Positions 18,992 through 27,449 of a stretch of 64,000 nucleotides of DNA are shown piece by piece (within the stretch, counting starts at the first letter, position 1; each line of letters begins with the position of its first letter). Source of the DNA: an uncultured Bacteroidota bacterium (GTDB lineage Bacteria > Bacteroidota > Bacteroidia > B-17B0 > Aurantibacillaceae); assembly GCA_937873155.1 (NCBI GenBank), contig CALMVZ010000002.1, positions 110,409-174,408 on the forward strand, in the 5' to 3' direction. Under the pieces are notes generated by a model. That model did no database searches and had not been told where the DNA came from. It saw only the letters and a program-made list of their open reading frames with translations. The translations under genes and the position numbers were made by a program.

Positions 18992-21900
18992 TACATAAAG
19001 CTCTTTGTTAAGCTTTCGCGTGGATTGATCTTATTTATATTAAATGTAAAACGTATGGTCTCAAAAAATGTTGTTTTGTTATTGAGCTTTAATGTATTTG
19101 CAATATCCTTATTATAGAGCAAAGGTATATAGATCTCGAAGATATCTTTCCACAAACAAATGTCAATACCTGCTGTATATAATACTTTTTCATCTAACAT
19201 TGCCCTTCCGTCACAGGTCACCACATCAACAAATAGTTTTACAGGCAATTTGAAGAATTTAGGGGATTTAATATTTAAAGCCACTAACCATGTATCCGAT
19301 TGCCCCAGCGGAGTCCATACTTTCATTGCACCATCTTCATCAGCAAATTGCGCAAAACCTAAACCATTATATTCATTACGTCCAATAAAATTGTAATCAA
19401 AATTATAATCCTGGTAACCGTTCCATCCACTCGCTCTGTAACGATACGCACCCTTGTTTTTACCTGACAAGAAGGTTCCTGCAAACAACCTGAAATCTAA
19501 CGAATGCTTATTCTTAAAACTCACTGAATAATTTGCTGTCAGATTTATTTTCGCGAAATCCCCATTCTGCTGTAATTTAATATCAAATCCAAAAGGGTTG
19601 ATAGTGCGGTTATTCTCAAAAATATATGCAGCCTCATTCACATAATTCATTTCATTCACTTTATAAGGAGCTTGTTGGATCTCACCGAACACTTCACTGT
19701 AAGTATGATCAGTTTCTAAAATGCTCATAACACTTCTTAAAGCAATGAACTGCGAAACAGGACTGCGTGGATCTTTCTTTTTAATTTCTAATCTTAAGAA
19801 AGGTTCTGCTTTAAAATAATTGAAAGCAAATGCGCTCGGATCAGTAACATTTGTATTCGGGAAGAATTTGCCGGGATCAGAAAAATCATAAGCAAAACTT
19901 TTGAATTTGGCCCCAAGTATTACTTTTTGCAAGGTCTGGTTCGGATTAAAATTGAAATGAATATCCGCAGAACCTACAGGTGTATTACTTCCAAAGGCAT
20001 ACATAGGCGCCAATGTAAATTCAACTTTTTTTTGCAATAAAGTGGTGTTATAAAGAGCTATTCCTAACATGAATTTATTGTACGTGTTGTATCCTAAAAT
20101 CGGCATGTAATTCAATTGCGTACGGTCAGGATCATCAAGCTTACCAAAGAAATTCAATTGTAACGGCTCTGCCCTCTTAAATATTCCTTTTGTCTTTAAA
20201 GTGTTATTGCTACGATTGATTTCCGGAATAGTATTCTCTCCATCAATTTGAAACTTGTCCACTTCGCTAGGCGGAAATTCAAATACGCGTTTACCGCTGA
20301 AACCATTATACCACACTTGTCCTATCAATTTTCCTTCTTTATAACCTGAAAGGCTAACCGGTCCGTTCACTTTTCCTTTACCTTTTACCAATATCTGGTG
20401 AGCGCCATTCTCTAATTTTTTATGGCGGAGGACCTTGTAATCTATTTTTTCTTTCGAATTGATCATCCCTTCCACAAACCAATTCATATCAATTGCACAA
20501 TGGTATTCCAATGTTTTTTGAAGATCCCTCGGGCTTGGGTGTTTGAATTTCCAATTATCAAAATAAAAGCGCATACCGTCATCGAATTTTTCATTTCCAA
20601 CCGCACTCATTAAGTAATCAAAGGCAATAGCAGATTTCGAATAAACGATCGCACCATAATTATATTTGGTGAATTTTGCGGATTCGGTATTGATCGGCTG
20701 ATCTAAATTCTGGCGCGCCGCAATTAAATAAGCAAGTTTATAGGATTCCTTATGTGGAAATTTATTTAATCCCAAAAATTTAAACGTGCTATCTCTACCC
20801 AATAAAGCTGTCAATTTTTTATTAGGATATTTTGCCTGGATATACCGCATTTCATAGAATGAATTTAAACCTTCATCCATTCCCGGGAAATCGCGTTCAT
20901 TACTTCCCATGATACCATAGAACCAATTATGTCCCACTTCATGCATGATCGTTGTTTCTAAAGAAAAAGCATTATTGCTTTCACCGATAACAGTGATGTT
21001 TGGATACTCCATTCCTCCTCCTGCCGCAATTACACCATCGATCGCTGTCACATGATTGTAAGGATAATCACCAATGAAATAAGAATAGAATAAAGTCGCA
21101 TCATCAATATATTCGATAGAATTCTTCCAAAGTTCTGCTTCGTTATCAGTGAAGAATACCCATGTATCGATCACACGTCCGCTTTTTGGTAATTGCACTT
21201 TATCTCTTAACACATGAAAACGTTTATCGGCAAACCACGCAAAATCGTGAACATTCGATTGCATGAAGCGAATTGTTTTATTATTTGGTGAAGATTCAGG
21301 GAATCTTGCAGGTTGATTGACAAGTCTGCCCGCCTTAAACAGTGCTTCTGTTTCTGCCACTTTCATATTCAGCCACTCCTCTTCCTCCGATGCTTCTATC
21401 CTGTCACCTGTTGCTGCGAGTAAATAATTTTGAGGAACTGTTATACTCACATCGAAGGATCCAAACTCGCTATAAAATTCTCCCTGGTTCAAATACGGCA
21501 TCTGATGCCAGCCTGTATTATCGTAAACTGCCGGTTTAGGGTACCATTGTGTGATGTAGTAAGCCTGTCCGGTATGTCCAAGTCTTGAAAATTTAGCGTC
21601 AGGTAACTTTACATGAAATGGTGTTGTTATAAAAATGGTATCATGAGAACGGATCGGTTCATTCAAAATTATTTTGCATATATCAATGTGTTCGGCGTCG
21701 TATTCAACTTTTACTGCTTTGCCGTTCACTTTAAAATCCAGGCTATCAATATAGCCGCGCTCTTCGGGTTTTGAATAATAGAAATCTGTTTCTCCATTCT
21801 CTAATAATTGTTTTGCCAATGCCGTTTCGTGATTCTTATAGGCATTCGGCCAGAGATGAAAATAAATGTAGGATAAAGACGTAACGGAATTGTTGATGTA

Positions 21901-22077
21901 TTTGATCTCCTCATAAGCCGACAATTCATGTTTCTTATCATTTAAAGTAACACGGATCTTATAATCGACCTCCTGTTGAAAATATTGATCCTGAGAAAAA
22001 ATAGTTGAGGAAATAAAAAAAATCGCCACACAAAATTTGTAGCGATCCTTTTTAAATATGCTTTTATACAGATCCAA
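18991..22077 (-). CDS. M1-family zinc metallopeptidase, exported
   Basis: 1028 residues. An N-terminal signal anchor or signal peptide (residues 12-29) precedes the M1 fold: a beta-rich N-domain, the exopeptidase-type GGGMEYP at about 353-359, the zinc site HEVGH at 379-383, and the third ligand E402, exactly 18 residues after the second histidine. After the catalytic domain there are some 400 more residues, strand-rich and aromatic, that look like an outer-membrane-type beta-barrel. Long M1 proteins with this extra region occur in Bacteroidota. It starts 11 bases after the TlpA-like gene and shares one base with lpxH. Confidence 0.9.
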   Translation of the reverse strand: MDLYKSIFKKDRYKFCVAIFFISSTIFSQDQYFQQEVDYKIRVTLNDKKHELSAYEEIKYINNSVTSLSYIYFHLWPNAYKNHETALAKQLLENGETDFYYSKPEERGYIDSLDFKVNGKAVKVEYDAEHIDICKIILNEPIRSHDTIFITTPFHVKLPDAKFSRLGHTGQAYYITQWYPKPAVYDNTGWHQMPYLNQGEFYSEFGSFDVSITVPQNYLLAATGDRIEASEEEEWLNMKVAETEALFKAGRLVNQPARFPESSPNNKTIRFMQSNVHDFAWFADKRFHVLRDKVQLPKSGRVIDTWVFFTDNEAELWKNSIEYIDDATLFYSYFIGDYPYNHVTAIDGVIAAGGGMEYPNITVIGESNNAFSLETTIMHEVGHNWFYGIMGSNERDFPGMDEGLNSFYEMRYIQAKYPNKKLTALLGRDSTFKFLGLNKFPHKESYKLAYLIAARQNLDQPINTESAKFTKYNYGAIVYSKSAIAFDYLMSAVGNEKFDDGMRFYFDNWKFKHPSPRDLQKTLEYHCAIDMNWFVEGMINSKEKIDYKVLRHKKLENGAHQILVKGKGKVNGPVSLSGYKEGKLIGQVWYNGFSGKRVFEFPPSEVDKFQIDGENTIPEINRSNNTLKTKGIFKRAEPLQLNFFGKLDDPDRTQLNYMPILGYNTYNKFMLGIALYNTTLLQKKVEFTLAPMYAFGSNTPVGSADIHFNFNPNQTLQKVILGAKFKSFAYDFSDPGKFFPNTNVTDPSAFAFNYFKAEPFLRLEIKKKDPRSPVSQFIALRSVMSILETDHTYSEVFGEIQQAPYKVNEMNYVNEAAYIFENNRTINPFGFDIKLQQNGDFAKINLTANYSVSFKNKHSLDFRLFAGTFLSGKNKGAYRYRASGWNGYQDYNFDYNFIGRNEYNGLGFAQFADEDGAMKVWTPLGQSDTWLVALNIKSPKFFKLPVKLFVDVVTCDGRAMLDEKVLYTAGIDICLWKDIFEIYIPLLYNKDIANTLKLNNKTTFFETIRFTFNINKINPRESLTKSFM

Positions 22078-22088
22078 TATATTATCGA

Positions 22089-23258
22089 TTACGGATGATT
22101 ATGTCCTGTGTGATCCTCTTTAGCACCACCCGCCAAAGCTTTTTCGATAGCATCTTCCAATGCCGGGCCACGAAGGTCTTTTGCTATGATCTTTCCTTCT
22201 TTGTCTAATAACACCGTAAAGGGAATAGATTGCACGTTATAAGCTTTTGCGGCTACACAATCCCAGTATCTGAGGTCGCTTACCTGTATCCAGGTAATAC
22301 CATCTTTTTTAATTGCCTCTACCCATTTCGAAAGTTCTTTGTCCATTGACACACCGTAGATCTCAAAGCCCTTATCTTTATACTTTTTATAAGCCGCAAC
22401 TACATTCGGCATTTCTTTACGGCACGGACCGCACCAGCTCGCCCAGAAATCTACCAATACCACTTTTCCTCTTAGCGATGATAATGCAATATTCTTTCCG
22501 TTCGGATCTGGTAAATTGATCTCAGGCGCTTCTGCTCCGGCCTTTGACGCACCCATTTTCAGGATCATATTATGGAACATAGCGATATCGCTATTTTGAG
22601 GGTAACGTTTTGTAAGGCCTTCATCAACGGCTTTAAAAACATCCATGTATTTATCCGGATCCAAAGGCTGGATAGCAATAATGGTTGGGAATTTATCTGC
22701 ATTAGCTTTAGCTTTTTCGGCAACACGTGAACAATAAGCATCCACAACTTTCATATAGATACCTTCGAAACTTTTGCTTAATGAATCTACACGCAGAGAA
22801 TCCATTTTACCCATCGAGGTCATTGCAAAACGGAACGCATCGTTCAAAGAATCCTGCTGGCGCTGGAACGCTTTGGTATCTTCGTTATACTCTAAAAATA
22901 ACTTCGTATCCGGCGAACCTTCTACTTTGTAAGTATTGCCGATATCTTTTGCACTTGCCGTAACAGTGATCTTATTTGAAGAATCCAACACTAACATCCC
23001 GAAATTCTGGTCTGTTAATTTGATACGATAGAATCCTAGTGCAGGCACATAATTATCGAATGAGAAGTTTCCTTTTTCATCCAATACACAGCTATCCACG
23101 CGTAATGGATTTTGAGAAGCTAACTTCTCCAAATATAAAGTTTCACCTTTCGAACCTTCTAAGGTTCCTTTCAATTCAAAAGTGCTGTTTGTTTTTTTGT
23201 TACCGCCGCACGAATTCAGCAATACAGCTAAAGCGGCTAATTTTAAGATATTCTTCAT
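22089..23258 (-). CDS. TlpA/ResA-like thiol-disulfide lipoprotein
   Basis: 389 residues. Lipobox LLNSC near residue 17 marks a lipoprotein. The N-terminal DUF4369 domain (about 25-125) is the usual partner of a C-terminal thioredoxin-fold domain (about 245-375) with the active site WASWCGPC and a cis-proline in QSIPFTVLLD. A helical linker of ~120 residues separates them. Bacteroidota use such proteins as periplasmic thiol reductants or oxidases, partly in cytochrome c maturation. It opens the run of five minus-strand genes down to 16445; a histidine-rich tail (EDHTGHNHP) ends the protein. Confidence 0.92.
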   Translation of the reverse strand: MKNILKLAALAVLLNSCGGNKKTNSTFELKGTLEGSKGETLYLEKLASQNPLRVDSCVLDEKGNFSFDNYVPALGFYRIKLTDQNFGMLVLDSSNKITVTASAKDIGNTYKVEGSPDTKLFLEYNEDTKAFQRQQDSLNDAFRFAMTSMGKMDSLRVDSLSKSFEGIYMKVVDAYCSRVAEKAKANADKFPTIIAIQPLDPDKYMDVFKAVDEGLTKRYPQNSDIAMFHNMILKMGASKAGAEAPEINLPDPNGKNIALSSLRGKVVLVDFWASWCGPCRKEMPNVVAAYKKYKDKGFEIYGVSMDKELSKWVEAIKKDGITWIQVSDLRYWDCVAAKAYNVQSIPFTVLLDKEGKIIAKDLRGPALEDAIEKALAGGAKEDHTGHNHP

Positions 23259-23423
23259 TAAATTGAGATGTTTTATAAAGCCATAAAGATACTAAAATTG
23301 GGGGACAGAAAACCTGAAATCTTGTGAATAAATCGGGCGATTTTCCAGCCACCTTTAAGAGGCTTGCAATTAGCAACATTTTGGATACTACAAGGATATC
23401 GTACTTACTGGATTATGTAATAA

Positions 23424-24878
23424 TCAATTCTTTTCCAATTGTTCTTTTACAAGCAGGTTCACTACTTTCGGGTCGGCTTTGCCTTTGCTGAGTTTCATAA
23501 CTTCGCCAACGAACAGGCCTAAAAGACCTACTTTACCATTACGGTATTCAGTGATCTTTTCTGGGAATTTGTTCACAGCTTGTTCAACCAAAGCCTGAAT
23601 TTCATTGCTGTTACTGTTTTGGATAATATCTAATTCCGTTGCTAAAGTTTCTGCAGATTTTGATGGGTTCGCGATCAAAGCCGGAAATAATTTTTGGGAT
23701 GCCGCAGTATGCCCGATCTTCCCCGCATCTATCAAAGCAATGATATCAGCAATAGCTTTTGGTTTAACAGGGAAATTATCAATATGGACAGCATTCTCAT
23801 TCAGGAACGATTTTACATTCACCATTACCCAGTTTGCTGCTGCTTTATAATTTTTGGTATGAGAGATCAGTTCATTAAAATACAAAGCGATCTCTTTTAA
23901 TTCGGTCAAGATCGACGCATCGTAATCATTTAATTTTAATTCTTTGGTATACTTCTCGTAAAGATCATTCGGAAGCGGCGGTAAATTATTTTTTACGGTT
24001 TCAATATACTCTTTCGTCACCATTACCGGCTGCAGATCCGGCTCCGGGAAATAACGGTAATCATTCGCACTCTCTTTACTTCTTAAACTGAAAGTTGTTC
24101 CGTTAACAGCATCAAAACTGCGTGTTTCCACTGCTATTTCTCCACCTGCTTCAATAATGTCGATCTGACGTTTTACTTCATAGTCTATCGCGCGCTGAAC
24201 ATTACGGAAAGAGTTCATGTTCTTTACCTCAGTACGCTTCCCATATTCTTTCGAACCTTTTAAACGTACCGAAATATTAGCATCACAGCGCAAGGAACCT
24301 TCTTCCATATTACCATCACAAACATCGAGATAACGTACTAATTTTCTCACTTCATTCAAATAAGCGTAAGCTTCCTCACCACCTCTGAAATCAGGCTGGG
24401 TTACAATTTCCAATAAAGGCGTTCCTGCGCGGTTAAGGTCTATCAGGGTTTCAAACGGATCAATATCGTGCATGCTCTTCCCTGCATCTTCTTCCATATG
24501 GATGCGGATCAGATTGATCTGTTTTTCAGAACCATCTTTCATTTTAAAACTAATGAACCCCCCGGTACAAATAGGTGTTTTATCCTGTGTGATCTGGTAT
24601 CCTTTCGGAAGATCGGCATAAAAATAATTCTTTCGTGCAAATTGGTTCTCAGTTGTAATGGTTGACTTAGTAGCGATCCCTAATTTAACGGCAAATTCAA
24701 TGGCCCGTTTATTAACCCTGGGTAAAGTTCCCGGGTGACCCAAACTGACAACGCTGACATTTGTATTGGGCATAGCCCCGTACTCAGCAGCGTCGTTGCT
24801 ATACATTTTGGTCCTGGTGAGTAACTGGATGTGACACTCCAAACCTACTACTGTTTCATATTTCTCGTAAATGCTCAT
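23424..24878 (-). CDS. gatB: Asp-tRNA(Asn)/Glu-tRNA(Gln) amidotransferase subunit B
   Basis: 484 residues. GatB phosphorylates the misacylated tRNA carboxylate and works with GatA and GatC to make Gln-tRNA or Asn-tRNA. Signature segments are all present: VVGLECHIQLLTRTKM at the start, DLPKGYQITQ, MEEDAGKSMHD, DLNRAGTPLLEIVTQPD, and SLRCDANISVR. The C-terminal helical and YqeY-like tail (about 330-484) is complete. It stands alone; gatA and gatC are elsewhere. It is divergent from pcrA. Confidence 0.98.
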   Translation of the reverse strand: MSIYEKYETVVGLECHIQLLTRTKMYSNDAAEYGAMPNTNVSVVSLGHPGTLPRVNKRAIEFAVKLGIATKSTITTENQFARKNYFYADLPKGYQITQDKTPICTGGFISFKMKDGSEKQINLIRIHMEEDAGKSMHDIDPFETLIDLNRAGTPLLEIVTQPDFRGGEEAYAYLNEVRKLVRYLDVCDGNMEEGSLRCDANISVRLKGSKEYGKRTEVKNMNSFRNVQRAIDYEVKRQIDIIEAGGEIAVETRSFDAVNGTTFSLRSKESANDYRYFPEPDLQPVMVTKEYIETVKNNLPPLPNDLYEKYTKELKLNDYDASILTELKEIALYFNELISHTKNYKAAANWVMVNVKSFLNENAVHIDNFPVKPKAIADIIALIDAGKIGHTAASQKLFPALIANPSKSAETLATELDIIQNSNSNEIQALVEQAVNKFPEKITEYRNGKVGLLGLFVGEVMKLSKGKADPKVVNLLVKEQLEKN

Positions 24879-24888
24879 TTTGCAGCTT

Positions 24889-24896
24889 CAAATTTA
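24889..24896 (-). promoter_or_regulatory. Candidate -7 box (TAAATTTG) for gatB
   Basis: Exact TAnnTTTG on the minus strand, 10 bases before the gatB ATG. No TTTG is seen at the usual -33 spacing. A palindromic repeat (24928-24974) lies just upstream. Confidence 0.4.
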
Positions 24897-24927
24897 CACA
24901 TAAATTCCCATTCGGAGCGAGAATTTT

Positions 24928-24974
24928 CCTCTCCTTTAGGAGAGGGCGATCCGCCTATGGCGGATAGGGCAAGG
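24928..24974. repeat. Double-hairpin palindromic repeat, copy A
   Basis: First stem CCTCTCC (24928-24934) / GGAGAGG (24939-24945), loop TTTA. Second stem ATCCGCC (24949-24955) / GGCGGAT (24959-24965), loop TAT. It lies in the gap between the divergent gatB and pcrA genes. The same order of two hairpins appears, inverted, at 36139-36180. REP-like in form: short, intergenic, GC-richer than its surroundings. Confidence 0.75.
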
Positions 24975-25017
24975 TCAATTAATTACTAACATCTCAAAAA
25001 ACAGTTTTGATTCATCG

Positions 25018-25025
25018 TATATTTG
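25018..25025 (+). promoter_or_regulatory. Candidate -7 box (TATATTTG) for pcrA
   Basis: Exact TAnnTTTG, 12 bases before the pcrA ATG at 25038. No consensus -33 TTTG at 19-base spacing. Confidence 0.4.
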
Positions 25026-25037
25026 TTACCCCGATAA

Positions 25038-27449
25038 ATGAGCTATTTAGACGAATTAAATCCGGCACAGAGAGAGGCAGTTGTTGCAAAAGATGGTCCT
25101 GTTATGATCATTGCAGGCGCCGGCTCGGGAAAAACCCGAGTTCTAACCTATAGGATCGCACATTTAATCCACAGCGGGGTTGATGCTTTCAATATTCTGT
25201 CGCTCACTTTTACGAATAAGGCGGCACGTGAAATGAAAGACCGGATCCACAAGATCTGCGGTAACGATGCTAAAAACCTGTGGATGGGGACTTTTCACTC
25301 CGTGTTCGCTAAAATTTTACGCTATGAAGCTGAGAAATTAGGATACCCTCCGAATTTTACTATTTACGATACGGATGATAGTAAGAGTGTAATAAAAGAT
25401 ATTCTAAAGCAATTCAACCTGGATGAAAAGGTATACAAACCTTCATTGGTATTGAACCGCATTTCAGATGCTAAGAATAAATTAATTTCAGCAGCCCAAT
25501 ACGCCAATAATCCGATCACTGCCGCGGAAGATCAATCCAGTAACAAACCATTATTGGGACAAATATTTATCGCTTACCAGAAACGGAATTTCAAATCCGG
25601 TGCAATGGATTTTGATGATCTGTTATTCAATACAAATATTTTATTGAGGGATTTTCCGGATGTACTCTTAAAATACCAGAATAAGTTCCGTTATATTTTG
25701 GTGGACGAGTACCAGGATACCAACTTTTCACAATACGTGATCATTAAACAATTAGCAGCCCGTTTTCAAAACATTTGTGTGGTTGGTGATGATGCACAGA
25801 GTATTTATGCCTTCCGTGGTGCTAACATTCAGAATATCTTAAATTTTGAAAAAGATTACCCGGATCTTAAAACATTTAAACTCGAACAAAACTACAGAAG
25901 CACCCAAACTATTGTTGGCGCCGCGAATCATATCATTGCTAATAACAAAGATCAGTTCAAGAAAAATGTATTTACGCAGAATGATGAAGGTGAGAAAATA
26001 AAAGTCATCCGTGCGAACACAGATAATGAAGAAGGACAAAAAATAGTTCAATCCATTTACGAAACCAAGATGCAGGAACGCGCTATGAACAGCAGTTTCG
26101 CTATTCTATACCGCACCAATGCACAATCCCGTTCATTCGAGGAAGCTTTGAGAAGATTGAACATTGCTTATAAGATATATGGCGGCGTTTCGTTTTATCA
26201 AAGAAAAGAAATTAAAGACGCTCTCGCCTATTTTCGTTTAACTATCAATAATAATGATGATGAGTCATTGAAGCGCATCATCAATTACCCGGCGCGTGGT
26301 ATCGGGCAAACTACTATTGATAAAATTATGGTTGCTGCGGCTGAACATGATATCAGTATGTGGACCGTGATCACTAACATGAATGACTTTAAGCTGGGGA
26401 TCAACGCCGGGATAAGTTCGAAGATCGCTGATTTTGTTACGGCCATAAAATCTTATGCATTAATGCTCCCTTTAAAAGATGCTTTTGACCTGGGGAACCA
26501 TATTTTAGTGAACTCAGGGATTGTACGTGAGTTATATTCTGATAAAACGGTTGAAGGCGTTGCACGTTACGAGAATATCCAGGAGTTATTGAATGGTATA
26601 AAAGATTTTTCAGATACAGAACGTACGCCGCAGGAAGATGAATTGAATGAAGTAACAAAGTTAAGCCTGCCAAAAGATGAGAGCGATATGTTCGCTCAGC
26701 AGGCAGATACAGGTATCCGTACCTTAGATGAATTCATGCAGGAAATTACTTTGATGACAGGAACAGATGATGCGGATGATGATGAGAACAAAGACAAAGT
26801 AAGTTTAATGACCATTCACGCTGCTAAAGGTTTGGAATTTCCTTACGTTTATATTGTTGGACTGGAAGAGAATTTATTTCCTTCGCAGTTATCACTGAAC
26901 AGCAGAAGTGATCTTGAAGAAGAGCGTCGTTTATTTTATGTGGCCGTTACACGTGCTGAGAAAAAAGCAACTTTAAGTTATGCCCTCACCCGTTATCGAT
27001 TCGGAAACATTTTATATTGTGAACCAAGCCGTTTTATTGACGAAATAGAAGCAAAATTCATTGATCTGCCTGAAGACAACACTGCAGAATTCAGTGATAA
27101 CACCTTTGATAGTTTCAGAAAAGGCTACGATTCTAAAAAGGAAGTGAAGTTTGAGAAATTCGGGAAATTCAAGAAGAAAGAACCTGAGCAAAAAATAAAT
27201 TTCCAGCCGCCTAAGAATTTAATTTCTCTTAATTCACGTTTGGCAAAGCAAGCCGCTTCCTCAAAACCTGTTGATGTTGAAATGAACAAAGCATTAAAGA
27301 TCGGTGATGTTGTGGCTCATGAAAAATTCGGGCAAGGACAGATCCTCGATATTGAAGGCTCCTGGCCGGAGAGTAAAGCCACTATCAATTTCATGAATGC
27401 GGGAGAGAAAAAGTTGTTACTGAAATATGCTAAGCTGAATTTGGTTTAA
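25038..27449 (+). CDS. pcrA: UvrD/PcrA-type 3'-5' DNA helicase
   Basis: 803 residues. Superfamily 1A helicase with all motifs: Q-motif LNPAQREAV, Walker A AGAGSGKT (about 27-34), TFTNKAAREM, motif II VDEYQDTN, motif III VGDDAQSIYAFRGA, motif IV QNYRST, motif V LMTIHAAKGLEF, motif VI VAVTRAEKKA. The C-terminal ~60 residues (KIGDVVAHEKFGQGQI) are the Tudor-like domain that in PcrA contacts RNA polymerase. Its role is nucleotide-excision repair and removal of stalled complexes. The stop overlaps the next ATG (TAATG), so the sensor kinase that follows may be cotranslated. Confidence 0.96.
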   Translation: MSYLDELNPAQREAVVAKDGPVMIIAGAGSGKTRVLTYRIAHLIHSGVDAFNILSLTFTNKAAREMKDRIHKICGNDAKNLWMGTFHSVFAKILRYEAEKLGYPPNFTIYDTDDSKSVIKDILKQFNLDEKVYKPSLVLNRISDAKNKLISAAQYANNPITAAEDQSSNKPLLGQIFIAYQKRNFKSGAMDFDDLLFNTNILLRDFPDVLLKYQNKFRYILVDEYQDTNFSQYVIIKQLAARFQNICVVGDDAQSIYAFRGANIQNILNFEKDYPDLKTFKLEQNYRSTQTIVGAANHIIANNKDQFKKNVFTQNDEGEKIKVIRANTDNEEGQKIVQSIYETKMQERAMNSSFAILYRTNAQSRSFEEALRRLNIAYKIYGGVSFYQRKEIKDALAYFRLTINNNDDESLKRIINYPARGIGQTTIDKIMVAAAEHDISMWTVITNMNDFKLGINAGISSKIADFVTAIKSYALMLPLKDAFDLGNHILVNSGIVRELYSDKTVEGVARYENIQELLNGIKDFSDTERTPQEDELNEVTKLSLPKDESDMFAQQADTGIRTLDEFMQEITLMTGTDDADDDENKDKVSLMTIHAAKGLEFPYVYIVGLEENLFPSQLSLNSRSDLEEERRLFYVAVTRAEKKATLSYALTRYRFGNILYCEPSRFIDEIEAKFIDLPEDNTAEFSDNTFDSFRKGYDSKKEVKFEKFGKFKKKEPEQKINFQPPKNLISLNSRLAKQAASSKPVDVEMNKALKIGDVVAHEKFGQGQILDIEGSWPESKATINFMNAGEKKLLLKYAKLNLV

